Below, piece by piece: positions 1-6,283 of a stretch of 11,215 nucleotides of DNA; positions within the stretch are counted from its first letter, which is position 1; each line of letters opens with the position of its first letter. This stretch comes from CAIKMD01 sp035277525. GTDB lineage: Bacteria > Pseudomonadota > Alphaproteobacteria > ATCC43930 > CGMCC-115725. The notes beneath the pieces were generated by a model. That model was not told where the DNA came from. It made no database searches and saw only the letters and a program-made list of their open reading frames with translations. The stretch covers positions 1-11,215 of the forward strand of contig DATEKH010000151.1 of NCBI GenBank assembly GCA_035277525.1, read 5' to 3'. The position numbers and the translations under genes are program-made.

Positions 1-284
1 GGCAGGGCCGAGCCGACCAGCCCGTTGACCGCCTCGTTGATCGTGCCGTCGCCGCCCGCCACCACCACCGCGTCGAAACGCTGCGCGTCGGCGCCGCGCG
101 CGATCTCGAGCGCGTGCAGCGGGCCTTGCGTGGTCTCGAGCGTGACCGCGGCGCCGAGCGCATCGAGCGCCTTGCGCCAGGCCGTGAGCTTTCTGGCCGC
201 GCCGCGGCGCCCCGCTATCGGGTTGTGGATGACGAGCAGCCGGCGCGCCCGCTCGCCCTCCCGCCTCGCGCTCTCCCCGTTCAT
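1..284 (-). CDS. Diacylglycerol kinase-like lipid kinase (YegS/DgkB/BmrU family), N-terminal part, cut by left edge
   Basis: Reading the minus strand from ATG at 284-282 gives 94 codons plus two bases before the window ends. The N-terminus has the nucleotide-binding start of the DAGK catalytic domain: the strand LLVIHNPIAGRRG (residues 16-28, the NPxAG motif) and VVVAGGDGTINEAVNG (73-88) with the hallmark GGDGT loop at 77-81. By family knowledge, such enzymes phosphorylate diacylglycerol or related lipids with ATP at the inner face of the membrane. The full family length is about 300 residues, so roughly two thirds lie off the edge and the substrate cannot be judged. An in-frame ATG nine codons upstream (311-309) is an alternative start; neither has a clear Shine-Dalgarno. 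The gene diverges from the lipid A operon, which fits membrane lipid metabolism. Sphingosine kinase-like proteins share these motifs. Confidence 0.85.
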   Translation of the reverse strand, partial: MNGESARREGERARRLLVIHNPIAGRRGAARKLTAWRKALDALGAAVTLETTQGPLHALEIARGADAQRFDAVVVAGGDGTINEAVNGLVGSAL

Positions 285-408
285 GACGCCCCGTTTCCGC
301 CGCGCCTCCATACCCGAAGAGCGCGCCGGGCGCCATCGGGCGGCGTCAAGAAGAACGGTTGCAAAACAGCAACTTCGCCGATAGATACCGGGCCATGCGG
401 GGGAGCGG

Positions 409-426
409 CGCCATGCTATCATGGCG
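409..426. promoter_or_regulatory. Short perfect hairpin/inverted repeat upstream of msbA, overlapping a possible extended -10
   Basis: Seven-base arms CGCCATG and CATGGCG flank a four-base CTAT centre, with perfect pairing. The same bases contain TGcTATCAT (414-422), which resembles an extended -10 promoter element (TGn then five of six bases of TATAAT). No good -35 is seen 16-18 bp upstream. If transcription starts just after it, the msbA leader would be about 40 nt. An alternative pair is TTGCAA (359-364) with TAGATA (382-387), which is weak. A symmetric site over a -10 could be a repressor operator, but this is inference from one sequence, and short palindromes are frequent in GC-rich DNA. 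Confidence 0.3.
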
Positions 427-428
427 GC

Positions 429-473
429 ATGCGACCGCGACCACTCGACCCTAGGACACCGACGAAGACTTGA
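429..473 (+). other. Possible 14-codon leader ORF overlapping the msbA start
   Basis: ATG at 429 opens a 14-codon frame (MRPRPLDPRTPTKT) that stops at TGA 471-473. The stop overlaps the proposed TTG start of msbA in a TTGA arrangement analogous to the ATGA overlap later in this operon. Such an overlap could let ribosomes re-initiate at the weak TTG. The ATG lacks a good Shine-Dalgarno, and a frame this short arises easily by chance. I list it as a possible coupling element, not as an established gene. Confidence 0.15.
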
Positions 474-2293
474 GCGCCTCAGCCGATCCCAGCGCCCGTC
501 GCGAATTCAGCCACGACACGGGGCTGCTGATGCGCCGGCTCATCGGCGAGTTCTTGAAGCCTCATCTCGGCAAAATGGCGCTCGCCTTCGCCGCCATGGG
601 GCTGGTCGCCGCCTCGACCGCGGCTAATGCCTGGCTGATGCAGCCGCTCCTCGACAAGGTGTTCGTCGAGCGCGACGAGGCGCTTCTCCTTCTCATCCCG
701 GCGGCGGTCATCGTGCTGGCGCTTGTCAAAGGGCTCGCCGGCTATGCGCAATCCGTGTGGATGACGACGATCGGCCAGCGCATCGTCGCCAATATCCAGC
801 TGAAGCTGTTCGCACGGCTGATGCGCGCCGATCTCGCCTATTTCCACGCCAACCCGACCGGCACCCTGGTCTCGCGCTTCACCAACGATGCCGCGCTCCT
901 GCGCGGCTGCGCCACCACCGTCATGGCCGGGATTGGCAAGGAGGCCGTCACCGCCGCCTTCCTCATCGCGCTGATGTTCTACCAAGATTGGCTCTTGGCG
1001 CTGGTCGCGTTCATCGCCTTCCCGCTCGCCTTCCGCCCGATGCAGAAGATCGGCCGCCGCATGCGGCGGGTTTCCGCCAACACCCAGGCCGAGCTCGGCC
1101 AATTCATGACCCTGCTCAACCAGACGTTCCAAGGCGCGCGCTACGTCAAGGCCTATGGCATGGAAGCCTATGAGATGTCGCGCGCCGGGCGCATCATCGA
1201 AAGCCTCTATCGCCTGGTCGAGCGCGCGCAGCGCATCCGCTCGATCTCGTCGCCGCTGATGGAAACGCTGGGCGGCATCGCCGTGGCGCTCGTCATCCTC
1301 TACGGCGGCCATCAGGTCTTCACCGGCGCGCGCAGCGCCGGCGCTTTCTTCTCCTTCGTCACCGCGCTGCTCTTGGCCTATCAGCCGGTCAAGACCTTGG
1401 CGAGCCTCAACACCAATCTTCAAGAAGGCCTCGCCGCGGCGCAGCGCCTCTTCACCGTGCTCGACATCGAGCCCGAGATCCGCGAGCGCGAGCACGCGAC
1501 GGCGCTCGCGATCAAGGGCGGCGAGGTGCGCTTCGACGATGTGCGCTTCTCCTATGGCAATGCCGCCGAAGCGCTTAAAGGCGTGACCCTCGCGATACCC
1601 GCCGGCAAGACCGTGGCGCTGGTCGGCGCCTCGGGCGCCGGCAAATCGACCATCATGAATCTGATCCCGCGCTTCTACGACGTGACCGCGGGTGCGGTGA
1701 CGGTCGATGGCCATGATGTGCGCGACGTCACCCTGACGTCGCTGCGCGGCGCGATCGGGCTCGTCAGCCAGGAGGTGAGCCTCTTCGACGACACCGTGCG
1801 CGCCAACATCGCCTATGGCCGCTTCGGCGCGAGCGAGGCCGAGATCGAAGCCGCGGCGCGCGCCGCCGCGGCCGACGACTTCATCCGCGCGCTGCCGGAG
1901 GGCTACGACACGCAAGTGGGCGAGCACGGCGTCAAGCTGTCGGGCGGCCAGCGCCAGCGCCTCTCGATCGCGCGCGCCATGCTGAAGAACGCGCCCATTC
2001 TGTTGCTCGACGAAGCCACCTCTTCGCTCGACACCGAATCCGAGCGTCATGTGCAAACGGCGCTGAAGAGCCTGATGCGCGGGCGCACCACGCTCGTCAT
2101 CGCGCATCGGCTCTCGACCGTGGTCGAGGCCGACCTCATCTACGTCATCGATGACGGCCGCGTCGTGGAATGCGGCAATCATGCCGAGCTGCTGCGGCGC
2201 GAGGGCGCCTATGCGCGGCTTCACGCCATGCAATTCCTCGGCGGCGAGGCGCCGATGCGCCTATCGGTGGCCGAGGCGGGGGTCCAGGTTTAA
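470..2293 (+). CDS. msbA: Lipid A export ABC transporter, ATP-binding/permease half-transporter MsbA
   Basis: A 607-residue half-transporter with a fused six-helix membrane domain and ATPase, the usual MsbA length. The N-terminal ~330 residues hold the hydrophobic segments (for example 37-60, 71-90, 163-188, 265-285). The ATPase shows Walker A GASGAGKST (386-394), Q-loop Gln434, signature LSGGQ (490-494), Walker B LLLDEA with catalytic Glu515 (511-516), D-loop SSLD (518-521) and switch His546. Family members work as homodimers in the inner membrane and flip Kdo-lipid A or core-LPS to the periplasmic face. Sequence alone cannot separate MsbA from other lipid or drug half-transporters; the four downstream lipid A-related genes make MsbA the best call. 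The chosen start is TTG at 470. It has no clear Shine-Dalgarno, and ATG at 530 (residue 21) is an alternative that still precedes the first helix. The next gene begins 3 bp after the stop. Confidence 0.93.
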   Translation: MSASADPSARREFSHDTGLLMRRLIGEFLKPHLGKMALAFAAMGLVAASTAANAWLMQPLLDKVFVERDEALLLLIPAAVIVLALVKGLAGYAQSVWMTTIGQRIVANIQLKLFARLMRADLAYFHANPTGTLVSRFTNDAALLRGCATTVMAGIGKEAVTAAFLIALMFYQDWLLALVAFIAFPLAFRPMQKIGRRMRRVSANTQAELGQFMTLLNQTFQGARYVKAYGMEAYEMSRAGRIIESLYRLVERAQRIRSISSPLMETLGGIAVALVILYGGHQVFTGARSAGAFFSFVTALLLAYQPVKTLASLNTNLQEGLAAAQRLFTVLDIEPEIREREHATALAIKGGEVRFDDVRFSYGNAAEALKGVTLAIPAGKTVALVGASGAGKSTIMNLIPRFYDVTAGAVTVDGHDVRDVTLTSLRGAIGLVSQEVSLFDDTVRANIAYGRFGASEAEIEAAARAAAADDFIRALPEGYDTQVGEHGVKLSGGQRQRLSIARAMLKNAPILLLDEATSSLDTESERHVQTALKSLMRGRTTLVIAHRLSTVVEADLIYVIDDGRVVECGNHAELLRREGAYARLHAMQFLGGEAPMRLSVAEAGVQV

Positions 2294-2296
2294 GGC

Positions 2297-3040
2297 ATGG
2301 GGCTGATCAAGGCGCTGCTGCGCAGCGAACTTGGCCTGCGGTTCTCCTGCTGGGTGGTTCAGGCCTATGTTCGCCTGGTCTATCGCACGAGCCGCTGGAC
2401 GGTCGAAGGCGCAGCCTATCCTCAGGCGATCCGCGCCCAGAGCGGCGCCTTCATCCTGGCGTTCTGGCATGGGCGGCTGTTGATGATGCCGATGGCGTGG
2501 CGGCGCCTGGCGCCCATGCACATGCTCATCTCCGGCCATGCGGATGGACGCCTCATCGCCGGCGCGGTGCGCCATTTCGGCATCGATTCGGTCGCGGGCT
2601 CATCCAATGACGGCGGCAGCCAGGCGCTGCGCGCCATGGTGCGCTGGCTCAAATCGAGCGATTGCGTCGGCATCACGCCGGATGGGCCCGACGGCCCGGC
2701 GATGTGCGCGAGCCGCGGCATCGTCGCCGTCGCGCGGCTTGCCGGCGTGCCGGTAGTGCCCTTGGCGTATGCGACGCGGCGGCGGCGCATCCTCGCGACC
2801 TGGGACCGCTTCCATCTGCCCTTGCCGTTCACGCGCGGCATCTTCATCTGGGGCGAGCCGATCCCGGTTGCGGGCGCGCTCGACGATGCCGCCATGGAGG
2901 AGCGCCGCGCCTTGATCGAGGAGCGGCTCAATCGCATCACCAGCGAGGCCGATCAGCGCGTTGGTCATGCCGCCGTGGCGCCGGGCACGATGGATCGCGC
3001 CGCTTTGCGCGACGTGCGGCGCGCCGCGGGCTCGCGATGA
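2297..3040 (+). CDS. DUF374 lysophospholipid acyltransferase-like protein
   Basis: A 247-residue protein of the DUF374 type, related to PlsC/LPLAT acyltransferases. Visible motifs are AFWHGRLLMMP (55-65), with His58 in the position of the acyltransferase histidine; the SGHADGRLIAG block (79-89); GSSNDGGSQALR (101-112); and ITPDGPDGP (126-134), which forms the acceptor-site turn typical of the family. There is no obvious signal peptide; an N-terminal amphipathic/hydrophobic stretch (about 14-30) may hold it at the inner membrane. The acyl donor and acceptor are unknown to me. Its place between msbA and waaA suggests acylation of lipid A, an LPS intermediate or a phospholipid, but that is inference. 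It starts 3 bp after the msbA stop and ends in an ATGA overlap with waaA, so translation is probably coupled. The last ~35 residues (from about 213) are Arg/Ala-rich and outside the conserved domain. Confidence 0.85.
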   Translation: MGLIKALLRSELGLRFSCWVVQAYVRLVYRTSRWTVEGAAYPQAIRAQSGAFILAFWHGRLLMMPMAWRRLAPMHMLISGHADGRLIAGAVRHFGIDSVAGSSNDGGSQALRAMVRWLKSSDCVGITPDGPDGPAMCASRGIVAVARLAGVPVVPLAYATRRRRILATWDRFHLPLPFTRGIFIWGEPIPVAGALDDAAMEERRALIEERLNRITSEADQRVGHAAVAPGTMDRAALRDVRRAAGSR

Positions 3041-4332
3041 GCCGGCTGCTGGCGCTTTACCAGGCTGGAACCACCGCGCTCGGCCCGGTGGTGGCGCTCT
3101 ATCTCGCCCGGCGCATGGCGCATGGCAAGGAAGACCGCGACCGTTTCTCCGAGCGCCAGGGCATTGCCAGCCGCGCGCGTCCGCAGGGGCCGCTCGTCTG
3201 GGTTCACGCCGCGAGCAATGGCGAAGCGGTCTCGATGCTGTCGCTGATCGACCGGTTGCTGGTCGAGCGGCCGGCGCTGTCCGTGCTCGTCACCACCGGA
3301 ACGGTCACCTCGGCCCGGCTCTTGGCGCATCGCTTGCCGCCCGGCCGCGCCTGGCATCAATATGTGCCGGTCGATCGCTCGGCCTATGTGAGACGCTTTC
3401 TCGATCATTGGCGGCCCGATCTCGCGCTTTGGGTCGAGTCGGAATTGTGGCCCAACCTCGTTTCGCAGGCCGACCGCGCCGGCATTCCGCTGCTGCTCTT
3501 GAATGGGCGGATGTCGGCGCGCTCTTTACGCAGCTGGCAGCGCGTGCCGGGGCTGATCGCGCCGTTGCTCGCCTGCTTCGAGCTGTGCCTCGCCCAGGAC
3601 GAGCTCCAGGCCGAGCGTTTCCGCCGTCTCGGCGCCGCGGCTGCGGTCTCGGTCGGCGATCTGAAGACCGCCGCGGCGCCCTTGCCCTTCGATGAAAGCG
3701 AGCTCGACCGCATCGCGGCGAGCGCGGTCGATCGCCCGCTCTGGCTCGCGGCCAGCACGCATCAGGGCGAGGAAGAAGCCGCGGCCGCGGCGCATCGCAG
3801 TTTGGCGCGCAGCCACCCGGGTCTCTTGACGATCATCGCGCCGCGCCATCCGATCCGCGCCGACGAGATTGCGGCGATGCTCGCGCGCCACGGCCTCAAG
3901 GTCGCGCGGCGGGCGCGCGGCGGGACGCTCGATGGATCGACCGACATCTATCTCGCCGACACGCTCGGCGAGCTGGGCCTATTCTATCGCCTCGCCGGCA
4001 TCGCCTTCATCGGCGGCTCGCTGACGCCGGTGGGCGGGCACAATCCGCTCGAGGCGGCGCTGCTCGACTGCGCGATCCTGCACGGGCCCGATATGAGCAA
4101 TTGCGCGGCGATGGCGCAATCGCTCGGCGCGGCGGGCGCGGCGATCACGGTGCACAATGTCGATGAGCTGGCCGCGGCGGTGGGGCGTCTGCTCGATGAT
4201 CCGGTCGAGCGCGCGGCGCGCGCCGCAGCCGCCGCCGGCATCGCCGCCGACAATCGCGCGGTGCTCGATGCGGTGCTCCAGCGCATCGCGCCGTGGCTCG
4301 ACCGACTTTCGGCGCATGCTCGAAGCCCCTGA
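3037..4332 (+). CDS. waaA: 3-deoxy-D-manno-octulosonic acid (Kdo) transferase
   Basis: A 431-residue GT-B glycosyltransferase that moves Kdo from CMP-Kdo to the lipid A precursor at the cytoplasmic face of the inner membrane. An N-terminal hydrophobic anchor covers about residues 7-25. The N-lobe shows RFSERQG (36-42), with Glu39 as the candidate catalytic base, VWVHAASNGE (54-63), VTTGTVTSARL (85-95) and LWVESELWPNL (131-141). The C-lobe shows the CMP-Kdo-binding region: LAASTHQGEEE (237-247), IIAPRHP (266-272) and IGGSLTPVGGHNPLEAAL (325-342), the strongest family signature. Start is ATG 3037, which overlaps the stop of the DUF374 gene as ATGA; an upstream continuation of the frame lies inside that gene and is discarded. 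The last 17 bp overlap lpxK. Whether it adds one or two Kdo residues cannot be read from sequence. The older name is kdtA. Confidence 0.95.
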   Translation: MSRLLALYQAGTTALGPVVALYLARRMAHGKEDRDRFSERQGIASRARPQGPLVWVHAASNGEAVSMLSLIDRLLVERPALSVLVTTGTVTSARLLAHRLPPGRAWHQYVPVDRSAYVRRFLDHWRPDLALWVESELWPNLVSQADRAGIPLLLLNGRMSARSLRSWQRVPGLIAPLLACFELCLAQDELQAERFRRLGAAAAVSVGDLKTAAAPLPFDESELDRIAASAVDRPLWLAASTHQGEEEAAAAAHRSLARSHPGLLTIIAPRHPIRADEIAAMLARHGLKVARRARGGTLDGSTDIYLADTLGELGLFYRLAGIAFIGGSLTPVGGHNPLEAALLDCAILHGPDMSNCAAMAQSLGAAGAAITVHNVDELAAAVGRLLDDPVERAARAAAAAGIAADNRAVLDAVLQRIAPWLDRLSAHARSP

Positions 4333-5287
4333 GTTCTGGACCAAGCCGGGGCTGCTCTCCGGTCTGCTGCTGCCTCTGGGCTGGGGCCATGCGGCGCTCG
4401 GCGCGACGCGGCGCCGCTTGAGCCGCGCCTGGCGCGCGCCCGTGCCGGTGATTTGCGTCGGCAATCTCGTCGCCGGCGGCGCGGGCAAAACGCCCGTCAG
4501 CCTGAGCCTCGCGCGGATCATGACCGAAGCCGGGCTCGCGCCACATATTCTGAGCCGCGGCTATCGCGGCCGGCTGTCGGGGCCGTTGCGCGTCGATCCG
4601 GCGCAACACGGCGCCGCCGATGTCGGCGACGAGCCGCTCTTGCTGGCGCGCGCGGCCCCGACCTGGATCGGCGAGGACCGGGTTGCCTCGGCGCGTGCCG
4701 CCATCGCCGCTGGAGCCGGAATTCTCTTGCTCGATGACGGCTTCCAGAACCCGCACCTCCATCAGGATTTGGCGCTCGTCGTGATCGACGGCGCCTATGG
4801 GCTTGGCAATGGACGTGTCATCCCGGCCGGCCCCTTGCGCGAGCCGGCGGAGACCGGCCTCGCGCGTGCCGCGGCGGTGGTGGTCATGGGCGAACAACGT
4901 TGCGACCTCGCGCTTGCCGGCAAGCCGTTGCTGCGGGCGCGGCTTCAGCCGCGCGGCGGCGATTGCTGTCAGCACAAGCGCGTCGTTGCTTTCGCCGGCA
5001 TCGGCCAGCCGAAGAAATTTTTCGCAACGCTCGAAGAGATCGGAGCCGTCCTTGTCGGGGTTCACGCTTTCGCCGATCACCATCCTTATCGCGACACCGA
5101 GCTGGCGCGGCTCGCCGCCGAAGCGAGCGAGAAGGATGCGGCGCTGGTGACGACCGAAAAGGATTGGGTGCGCATCGCGCCGGCCTGGCGGCAGCGTCTC
5201 AAAGCCTTGCCGGTCGAGGTCGAATGGGAAGACGACGCAGCGCTTCGCCGCATCCTCGCTCCGGCGATGGAGCGCGCGCATGGCTGA
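4316..5287 (+). CDS. lpxK: Tetraacyldisaccharide 4'-kinase (lipid A 4'-kinase)
   Basis: A 323-residue membrane-associated P-loop kinase that phosphorylates the 4' position of the tetraacyldisaccharide 1-phosphate to give lipid IVA. Motifs in order: APEFWTKPG (4-12), typical of LpxK N-termini; a hydrophobic stretch (13-30); the P-loop VGNLVAGGAGKTP (48-60); SRGYRG (80-85); GDEPLLLA (104-111); DDGFQ (140-144); FADHHPYRDTEL (252-263) and TTEKDWVRI (279-287). The residue after DDGFQ is Asn, as in DDGFQNP forms I associate with alphaproteobacteria, where the E. coli enzyme has His; I read this as lineage-typical, not damage. ATG 4316 is chosen because it gives the family N-terminus and length. A longer in-frame extension to ATG 4157 lies wholly within waaA. 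The gene overlaps waaA by 17 bp and lpxL by 8 bp. Confidence 0.95.
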   Translation: MLEAPEFWTKPGLLSGLLLPLGWGHAALGATRRRLSRAWRAPVPVICVGNLVAGGAGKTPVSLSLARIMTEAGLAPHILSRGYRGRLSGPLRVDPAQHGAADVGDEPLLLARAAPTWIGEDRVASARAAIAAGAGILLLDDGFQNPHLHQDLALVVIDGAYGLGNGRVIPAGPLREPAETGLARAAAVVVMGEQRCDLALAGKPLLRARLQPRGGDCCQHKRVVAFAGIGQPKKFFATLEEIGAVLVGVHAFADHHPYRDTELARLAAEASEKDAALVTTEKDWVRIAPAWRQRLKALPVEVEWEDDAALRRILAPAMERAHG

Positions 5288-6164
5288 GCGCCGCGCCTCG
5301 CTCGGCGACTGGATCGAAGGCGCGGGCGCGGTGATCTTTTATGCCTTTTTCCGCCTGATGCCGCTCGATTGGGCGTCGGGGTTGGGCGGCTTCATCGCGC
5401 GCAGCATCGGCCCGCGCCTGGGCGTGAGCAAGCGCGCACGCGCGAATCTGCGGCTCGCCATGCCGGAGCTGTCATCGGCCGAGATCGAGCGGATCGTCTC
5501 CGGCATGTGGGACAATCTTGGCCGCGTCTGCGCCGAATATCCGCATTTGCGCAAGTTCCGCGCCTTTGCCGATGACGGCCGCATCGAGCGCGACGACCGC
5601 GGCAAGATTCTGGCGACGCATGATCCGAGCCGGCGCTATATCTTCTTCTCGGCTCATTACGGCAATTGGGAGATCGCGATCCGCACCGCGACGGAGGCGG
5701 GGTTCGCCGTGACCGCGGTCTATCGCGCCGCCAACAACCCGCTCGTCGACCGGCTGATCGTCTGGGCGCGCGGCAGCGATGGCGGCGAGCTCGTGCCCAA
5801 AGGCGCGGTCGCGGCTTACAAGGCCTTCGGAGCGCTGCGCGCCGGCCGCGAGCTGTGCATGCTGGTCGATCAGAAGATGAATGACGGGATCGCGGTGCCG
5901 TTTTTCGGCCGCGACGCCATGACCGCGCCGGCGCTGGCGCGGCTCGCCCTGCGCTTCAATTGCGCGGTCGTGCCGGTGCGGGTCGAGCGGCTCAAGGGCG
6001 CGCGTTTCCGCATCACCGCCGAGCCGGCGCTGCCCTTGCCGCGCACCGGAAACGACGCCGCCGATACGCGGGCGCTGATGACCGCCGTCAACGGCGTCAT
6101 CGAGCGCTGGGTGCGCGAGCGGCCCGAACAATGGTTCTGGCTGCACCGCCGCTGGCCGGACTAA
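5280..6164 (+). CDS. lpxL: Late (secondary) acyltransferase of lipid A synthesis, LpxL/HtrB family
   Basis: A 294-residue member of the lipid A acyltransferase family (LpxL/LpxM/HtrB). It is expected to move a fatty acyl chain from acyl carrier protein onto a hydroxyacyl chain of Kdo2-lipid IVA at the inner face of the inner membrane. A single N-terminal hydrophobic segment (about 12-30) acts as membrane anchor. The active-site box FFSAHYGNWE (122-131) supplies the His126-X4-Glu131 pair. Other family blocks are MWDNLGRVCAEY (76-87), VYRAANNPLVD (147-157), the MLVDQKMNDGIAVPFFGRDAMT block (194-215) and PEQWFWLHRRW (282-292). Start ATG 5280 lies within the lpxK tail (ATGGCTGA overlap). It ends the lipid A run; the next gene converges on it. 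Paralogue choice (LpxL or LpxM) and chain length cannot be told from sequence, so the symbol is a family-level assignment. Confidence 0.9.
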   Translation: MAERRASLGDWIEGAGAVIFYAFFRLMPLDWASGLGGFIARSIGPRLGVSKRARANLRLAMPELSSAEIERIVSGMWDNLGRVCAEYPHLRKFRAFADDGRIERDDRGKILATHDPSRRYIFFSAHYGNWEIAIRTATEAGFAVTAVYRAANNPLVDRLIVWARGSDGGELVPKGAVAAYKAFGALRAGRELCMLVDQKMNDGIAVPFFGRDAMTAPALARLALRFNCAVVPVRVERLKGARFRITAEPALPLPRTGNDAADTRALMTAVNGVIERWVRERPEQWFWLHRRWPD

Positions 6165-6176
6165 TTATTTGGTCGG

Positions 6177-6280
6177 CTTCGCACGACGGCGAACCGGCTG
6201 AATTCGCCGGTCGCCTGTGCTACGCGGCTCAACTTCGCACGACGCCGATCGGCCGGATTCGCCGTCGGCTGTGCGACGCG
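6177..6280. repeat. Two tandem copies of an imperfect palindromic element between convergent genes
   Basis: Copy A begins at 6177 and copy B at 6233, both with CTTCGCACGACG. A hand alignment of A 6177-6226 with B 6233-6280 gives 42 identical of 48 aligned bases, and B is 2 nt shorter. Each copy folds back on itself. In A, GCAC (6181-6184) pairs with GTGC (6217-6220) and GGCGA (6188-6192) with TCGCC (6211-6215). In B, CGCAC (6236-6240) pairs with GTGCG (6271-6275) and GCCGA (6244-6248) with TCGGC (6265-6269). Both share the same internal bulge (GAC opposite T). There is no U-tract, so it is not a classic intrinsic terminator, but sitting between lpxL and the oppositely oriented xseA frame it could end both transcripts. 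It resembles a REP-type extragenic palindrome; no transposase is nearby. Confidence 0.7.
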
Positions 6281-6283
6281 AGG

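Noticed and set aside
479..2233. Long minus-strand open frame (584 codons) opposite msbA.
   Set aside because: It is rich in Arg, Gly, Asp and His with no recognisable domain and lies fully antisense to a clear ABC transporter. Such shadows are common in GC-rich genes.
2662..3036. Upstream extension of the waaA frame by 125 codons.
   Set aside because: It overlaps the DUF374 coding sequence in another frame and is Arg/Ala/Gly-rich; the ATGA-coupled ATG 3037 gives the right length.
4157..4315. Upstream extension of the lpxK frame by 53 codons.
   Set aside because: The extension lies wholly within waaA, has non-family composition, and ATG 4316 gives the typical LpxK N-terminus.
4740..4760. 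Damaged LpxK active site (Asn after DDGFQ instead of His).
   Set aside because: The Asp-Asp pair and all other motifs are intact, and the DDGFQNP form is what I associate with alphaproteobacterial LpxK.
4145..5281. 378-codon minus-strand frame opposite lpxK.
   Set aside because: Arg-rich shadow with no motif; lpxK carries all family signatures on the other strand.
6177..6280. Insertion sequence or transposon ends.
   Set aside because: No transposase, no target-site duplication seen, and the repeats are tandem, not flanking a cargo.
6165..6283. CRISPR array, because of the repeated units.
   Set aside because: Only two copies, directly abutting with no unique spacer between them, and no cas genes in the window.
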